This document shows positions 60,240 to 64,000 of a stretch of DNA of 64,000 bases, one piece after another; the first letter of the stretch is position 1, and each line of letters begins with the position of its first letter. The DNA is from Actinoplanes subtropicus (GTDB lineage Bacteria > Actinomycetota > Actinomycetes > Mycobacteriales > Micromonosporaceae): NCBI RefSeq assembly GCF_000721705.1, contig NZ_JOJL01000029.1, positions 152,672 through 216,671 of the forward strand, in the 5' to 3' direction. The position numbers were made by a program, and so were the translations under genes. The notes beneath the pieces were generated by a model. The model made no database searches and was not told the origin of the DNA. It was given only the letters and a program-made list of their open reading frames with translations.

Positions 60240-61553
60240 TCAGGCTACGTAGACGGCCTGGGTCTGGGCCGGTGCTTGCAGACCCTTCGTGCCGGCGTAC
60301 GTCATGCGCCAGTAACCCGCGCCTGCGTGATCGAATGTCTGGTCGAAGGATCCCAGGCTCGAACTCAGGTGGACGGTGCCGACCGTGCGCCAGCCGGTGA
60401 CGCCGTTCGAGGAGAACTGGATGTTCACCGCGTTGTCGACCCCTACGTAGTACAGCGAGAGCCCGCTCGAACCGACCCGGACCAGGCCCGTGTCGGCGTC
60501 ACGGACGGCGAAGAAGTCGTTGATCGACGACGGCATCAGCACGGTGATCTTCGCCGACGCGTACGCGACCGATTGGACGTACATGTCGTCCGAGCCGACG
60601 GCGACCATGATCCGGTCGGTGTTGGACGGGTTGACGACGTAGCTGTAGTGCCCGTTCGCGTCCGTCGTGGTCGTCGGGCCGTCGAAGCAGCGGTCCGGCG
60701 TGTCCTCGCCCCGCGGGCACTGGCCGATCGAGATGCGCGCGTTGGCCATCGGCGCCCAGCCGTCCGGCGACTTCCACGACGCGTCGCCGGCGACCGTCAC
60801 CGGGTCGCCGCTCATGATCGAGTTACGGTCCAGTTGGATGGTGACCTTGGTCGGCGACGCCTTCACGGTGGCTTCCGGAAGGTCGGCGTATCCCTGCAGG
60901 TAGTAGGGCTGCTCCTGAACGGTGCTGACGTAACCCGACCCGGTGCCCGCCGAGCTGACCTGTCCGGAGAAGCGGAATTGCCCCCTCGCCCCGGTCGCCA
61001 CGGTGTCGGTGAAGTCGCCACCCGGAATCCAGGCGTAGATCGACTGGCCGCTCACCGGCGCGGTCGCGCGGGTGCCCGGCCACCGCCCCATGAGCTGGCC
61101 GGAGACCTGATAGGTCCGCCGGCTGTAGGTAACGGTCGGCGTGGTCTTCAGGTCGGCGATGTACATCTGCACGGCATAGACGAGGTTGCCGACCCCGTCG
61201 GCCTCGCTGCGCCCGCCGTCGGTGTCGGTCGCCTCGACGTTCAGCGAGTAGTAGCCGAGCTTCGCCAACTGCACCTCATCGGACTGCCAGACGCCGTCCG
61301 TGCTCGTCCCGCTGACCAGCCGGAACGACGTCACCACCGCGACCTCGCCCCCACCACCGGCGGCGACGACATGCGCGGCGAGCCCGGCCACGCCAACGTC
61401 CGACGTAGCCCTGACCTGGATCCGCCCCAGGTCACCATCGACACTCTGCGCCCACGCGATCGTCGGCCCGCCGGCCGCCGCAGCCGAGGCCGGCGCCGCA
61501 ACCCCGCCGACCAACACGGCCGCCCCTACCAACGCCGGAACAACTCTCCGCAC
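60240..61553 (-). CDS. Secreted protein with Ig-like/beta-sandwich repeats
   Basis: A 437-residue exported protein of unknown function. The signal peptide (RRVVPALVGAAVLVGGVAAPASA) is followed by several beta-rich domains that look like bacterial Ig-like or Calx-type surface repeats, with segments such as TVTYSRRTYQVSGQLMGRW and TKVTIQLDRNSIMSGDPVTV. GTG 61553 has AGGAGA five to ten bases upstream. An open frame continues far upstream into the HAD gene only because that gene is frameshifted; I do not treat it as a fusion. Confidence 0.75.
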   Translation of the reverse strand: MRRVVPALVGAAVLVGGVAAPASAAAAGGPTIAWAQSVDGDLGRIQVRATSDVGVAGLAAHVVAAGGGGEVAVVTSFRLVSGTSTDGVWQSDEVQLAKLGYYSLNVEATDTDGGRSEADGVGNLVYAVQMYIADLKTTPTVTYSRRTYQVSGQLMGRWPGTRATAPVSGQSIYAWIPGGDFTDTVATGARGQFRFSGQVSSAGTGSGYVSTVQEQPYYLQGYADLPEATVKASPTKVTIQLDRNSIMSGDPVTVAGDASWKSPDGWAPMANARISIGQCPRGEDTPDRCFDGPTTTTDANGHYSYVVNPSNTDRIMVAVGSDDMYVQSVAYASAKITVLMPSSINDFFAVRDADTGLVRVGSSGLSLYYVGVDNAVNIQFSSNGVTGWRTVGTVHLSSSLGSFDQTFDHAGAGYWRMTYAGTKGLQAPAQTQAVYVA

Positions 61554-61660
61554 GCCATCTCCTAACCAACCGATCCCAGACCAGACAGCCGCAGAGAATA
61601 TGCACCCCCACCACTCCCAGCCACCCCGCCCGCAAGACGGTGGAAGGTCAGCGCGCGCAC

Positions 61661-62375
61661 TCATGTCTGGGCCTTTGGCTGTTCGCACCTCCCGACCAGC
61701 ACTTCGGCGATCGGCCCCATGCTGGTGACGACAAGGTCGGCTCCGGCGTCGCGGAAGGCATCGACCTTGGGCGGCCGGTTGGCGTACCGCGAAGATGCGG
61801 ACGCCGGCCGCCCTCGCACCCGCGATGTCCGACAGCGAGTCGCCCACCAGGACAGTTCGACCCGGCGAACTGCCGACCGCCTGGACGGCCCGCAGGATCG
61901 GGGCGGGGTGGGGTTTCATGAGTCCGGGTTCGGCGTAGGCGCGTCCGATCACCGGCGCCACGTGCCCGATCAGGCGGTGCGCCCCGAGGTAGGCGTTCAC
62001 CGCGCCGGCCGAGTTGTTGCTGACCACCGCGACCGGAAGCCCGGCTCGTCGGGCAGCCACGATGACTTCCCGCCCGTACTGGGTAGGCGCGGCCGTCGTC
62101 ACGGCGCGGCCCTCCGCCGCGCCGAGCGCATCTTCAACCAGGCGCGCAACCGCCTGCTCGCCGGTCGATCCGGCCCAGCGCAGCACTTCCAGCGGATCGG
62201 CTTCGCCCTCCAACTGCGCCGCCCCGTCCACGCCGCGCCGGCCCAGCAGCTCCACCAACTCGCCCGCCACATCACGCGCCGGGTACCCGGCAAAGACCCG
62301 GCAAACCGGCCCGTCAAAGTCAAGGAGAACTGCACTCCATGGAAGGGAGGCCACCCATGGTGCGCTCGCCGCCAT
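61661..62375 (-). pseudogene. HAD-family hydrolase gene, frameshifted
   Basis: A phosphatase-like HAD hydrolase. Motif I is LLDFDGPVCRVF, motif II VVSNNSAGAVNAYL, motif III KPHPAPI and motif IV VLVGDSLSDIAGARAAGVRIF. At about 61786-61790 the reading frame breaks: the expected continuation GYANRPPKVDAFRDAGAD is in another frame and runs to a TGA at 61661-61663. Removing one C in the sequence GCGG restores the full protein. The start is also doubtful, because the first 35 bases (ATG 62375 or GTG 62354) lie inside tandem repeat copy 1. It is a recent pseudogene or holds a sequencing error. Confidence 0.82.
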
Positions 62376-62629
62376 GGCTTACAGGCAAGCCCTTAGCCAA
62401 GCCACGCACCCACCGCAACCAACAGTCACTGTGGGGTCTGGGGGGTCGCCCCCAGGGTGGAATGCGAAGGGGCCCCGGTCCGCGGAAGGGAGGCCACCCA
62501 TGGTGGGCTCGCCGTCCTGGCCTGCCCGCAAGCTCTTAGCCAAGCCACGCACCCACCGCAACCAACAGTCACCGTGGGGGTCTGGGGGGTCGCCCCCCAG
62601 GGTGGAATGCGAAGGGGCCCCGGTCCGCG
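62341..62629. repeat. Tandem duplication of about 143-146 bp next to the tRNA-Gly end
   Basis: Copy 1 (62341-62483) and copy 2 (62484-62629) differ at roughly a dozen positions. Each contains the hairpin CTGGGGGGTCGCCCCCCAG (shortened in copy 1) and ends GGGGCCCCGGTCCGCG. On the minus strand the junction GGACCGGGGCCC is shared with the 84-bp repeats at 30.9-31.1 kb. The terminator-like GTCCGC-AAAAGGC-GCGGAC at about 62624-62642 lies between copy 2 and the tRNA-Gly fragment. Confidence 0.88.
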
Positions 62630-62659
62630 CCTTTTGCGGACACAGAGCCCCTGCACCTG

Positions 62660-62700
62660 AGCGGGTGACGGGAATCGAACCCGCACTGTCAGCTTGGGAA
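62660..62700 (-). other. tRNA-Gly(CCC) 3' half: attachment site at the end of an integrated element
   Basis: On the minus strand the sequence runs from the anticodon loop TTCCCAA through GCTGA, the T arm GCGGGTTCGATTCCCGT and the acceptor strand CACCCGC plus discriminator T. It matches nucleotides 32-73 of a tRNA-Gly with anticodon CCC; CCA is not encoded. The 5' half is absent. Tyrosine recombinases commonly cross over in the anticodon loop and leave such a 3' half at the far end of the element. The intact tRNA should then lie to the right, beyond the window. Confidence 0.82.
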
Positions 62701-62807
62701 TCGCGTTGATCTTTAGCTGGGAAGACTCTAGGTCCAGGTGAAGGCGCTGCAATGCCGAAGGGCTGATCTTTCGGACGAGCCTCTAGTTGACCGTTGGTGT
62801 CCGCGTG

Positions 62808-62828
62808 ATCGGGCACGCATCGGGCACG
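62808..62828. repeat. Direct repeat ATCGGGCACG, two copies one helical turn apart
   Basis: ATCGGGCACG occurs at 62808-62817 and 62819-62828, 11 bases apart. It lies about 110 bases inside the element end. Integrase arm-type sites have this form, so it is a candidate binding site. The rest of 62701-62847 holds no gene; TGATCTTT occurs twice (around 62706 and 62764). Confidence 0.45.
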
Positions 62829-62847
62829 AAATTTGGGGCTCGCGGGC

Positions 62848-63287
62848 TTAGGTGCTCGGATGAATGATCTTGAGGTCCGGAAAATGCCGGGCGATTGCGC
62901 GAAAGTCCGCCAGATTGTTGGTCACTACTGGGAGTTTGGGATCTATCGAGAGTGCGCAAGCTGCCGTCCAGAGGTCGTTGGTTCCCCCTTTGTGCAGATG
63001 TCCTGAAGTTTGGCATGCATTTGTGCCCATAGTTCAACTACTTGGATCGAGTAGGGCACGACCACGAAGGCTCTCAGTTGATTCTGAAGCTGTGTTATGC
63101 GCTTTTGTCCCCAACGGAGTCTGTGAACGTTAGCTAGCAGCTCGCCCCAAGTCGCGAAGCTAATAGCCATTTCGTGGCCTCTAGTTAAATCCTTAAATGC
63201 GTTACCGTCGGGATGCTCGGCGATCCAGTAGCTAATGACATCCGTGTCGACGAGAACTGGCCCGGCGGGGACGTCTTCGGGCCTCAT
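62848..63287 (-). pseudogene. PIN-domain (VapC-like) toxin gene with a frameshift
   Basis: The first part (63287 to about 63002) encodes VLVDTDVISYWIAEHPDGNAF with the first PIN aspartate and the GELLANVHRLRWG helix. The frame then changes near 62998-63004; the other frame continues with GHLHKGGTNDLWTAACALSI (third acidic site) and LPVVTNNLADFRAI to a stop at 62848. Adding one G in CAGGAC would rejoin a PIN protein of about 146 residues. PIN toxins are ribonucleases. GC content is much lower than in the core. Its ATG overlaps the stop of the upstream gene (ATGA). Confidence 0.8.
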
Positions 63288-63901
63288 TCGGCGAATGCCG
63301 CTAGGAATGCGGCGCGCTCGTCGTCGGTTAGGTCGCCAATTGCAAGCTCGGCAGGATCGACCAAGCCAGTGGTGCTCTGTTCGCTCTTGAGTGCTTCGAA
63401 GCTCATTGGTTGCCAGAACGCATCGGCATTCAATTCTAGTTGGACGTTGCGGACTACTGCTCGCAGCTCTACGGTGCGGGCCTGTGCAGTCCGGCCGTCG
63501 TAGTGAACAAGGCCCTCAATTCCTGTTTGTGATCTAAGGGCCTCTTGAATCTCATCCGCTAGGTCTGTCTCGAAGCTAACTGTTACTACTCCTCCGCTGG
63601 CGAGTCGTAGTTTCGCGGTATTTCCCTCGAAGTCCGCTTCGAATAGAACTCCAACGAGGGTCTCGTCACGGATGTCGGGGCGGCGTTCACTGATTCTCTG
63701 CATTCGTTCTCGAACTACCGCGTCTATCTTGGCTCGACGTGGTTGGCCAGATATTAGTGACGTGCTGTCGATTAACGTAATTGACGCATTGCGGTCGCCT
63801 ATGCCAAGCTCCGACGCCATTTGTGCTACGGCGGCTGCTAGCTGGCTGTCCGCAGCTTCGTCCTCGCTTGTGATTATGTCGAGAAGGCGGGTGAAGGCCA
63901 T
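63284..63901 (-). CDS. Hypothetical protein coupled to the PIN gene, possible antitoxin
   Basis: A 205-residue acidic protein from ATG 63901 with no domain that I recognise. The N-terminal half has helices and a strand-rich middle (ETLVGVLFEADFEGNTAKLRLASGG). The C-terminus is rich in Asp, Glu and Ala (LAIGDLTDDERAAFLAAFAE). It precedes the PIN gene and overlaps it by four bases, the usual place of an antitoxin, but it is about twice the size of normal VapB proteins. Codon use is AT-richer than in the core. The last 99 bases of the window (63902-64000) hold no recognisable gene. Confidence 0.65.
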   Translation of the reverse strand: MAFTRLLDIITSEDEAADSQLAAAVAQMASELGIGDRNASITLIDSTSLISGQPRRAKIDAVVRERMQRISERRPDIRDETLVGVLFEADFEGNTAKLRLASGGVVTVSFETDLADEIQEALRSQTGIEGLVHYDGRTAQARTVELRAVVRNVQLELNADAFWQPMSFEALKSEQSTTGLVDPAELAIGDLTDDERAAFLAAFAE

Positions 63902-64000
63902 TGAGCTGATCTCAGCGACGCGTATGTGTTGATTGGTGCGACACGGGCGAAGGCGGTGAGATCGGGCAGTGCTGGAAAGGGACGCGGAGCCCTCGGTAGG

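Noticed and set aside
60240..62375. One 711-residue open frame joining a HAD phosphatase to a secreted protein
   Set aside because: The join arises from a one-base frameshift in the HAD gene; the expected HAD C-terminus is in another frame, and the secreted protein has its own ribosome-binding site, GTG start and signal peptide at 61553.

Overview
The window is a high-GC actinobacterial chromosome segment, most like Micromonosporaceae (Actinoplanes/Micromonospora type). The grounds are strong G/C third-position bias, many GTG/TTG starts, leaderless promoters, a chaplin-type spore-coat protein, and the actinobacterial block fhaA-fhaB-pstP-rodA-pbpA-pknA-pknB plus crgA. In mycobacteria and relatives that block lies near oriC; a parS-like palindrome at 767-796 fits an origin-proximal position. 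Family-level placement is inference.

Region 1 (1-10.5 kb) holds housekeeping genes: an aminoacyl-tRNA deacylase, DsbA/FrnE oxidoreductase, SufE, a CBS protein, prolyl-tRNA synthetase, an SGNH hydrolase, a thiosulfate sulfurtransferase, and an HSP90-family chaperone coupled to a 919-residue TPR protein. A 14-bp-arm hairpin runs into the HSP90 start codon. Region 2 (10.5-19 kb) is a leucine/branched-chain acyl-CoA module (TetR, biotin carboxylase, HMG-CoA lyase, carboxyltransferase, acyl-CoA dehydrogenase). It is split in two by two exported-protein genes, one with four chaplin domains. TAACG-NN-CGTTA palindromes at both halves suggest TetR control.

Region 3 (19-31 kb) is mixed: a STAND ATPase regulator, MarR/YceI, a GCS2-type ligase, membrane and PASTA proteins, a less GC-rich HTH/DUF397 pair, and a WecG-type glycosyltransferase. 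At 30.9-31.1 kb two identical 84-bp repeats abut a tRNA-Leu gene cut at the anticodon. Region 4 (31-45 kb) is the Ser/Thr kinase-cell wall operon facing a set with a glutamine amidotransferase, a class E sortase with a very long Pro/Ala/Gln-rich N-terminus, a DUF881 protein and CrgA.

Region 5 (45-50.4 kb) has the membrane Fe-S oxidoreductase EtfD, a GPP34 protein and two CNNM/CBS proteins. Region 6 (50.4-59.2 kb) is a minus-strand aromatic catabolic locus: aldolase, tautomerase and hydratase of the 4-oxalomesaconate branch, a type I (VOC) extradiol dioxygenase, a 6PGDH-like oxidoreductase, a GntR regulator and an ABC importer. Repeated ATTGTCAA palindromes sit on the -35 boxes of both transcription units. 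I regard it as the best candidate for an undescribed pathway variant.

Region 7 (59.3-64 kb) carries secreted proteins, a frameshifted HAD phosphatase gene, a tandem repeat, and a tRNA-Gly 3' half that marks the end of an integrated element. The lower-GC element start holds a frameshifted PIN-domain gene and its overlapping partner.
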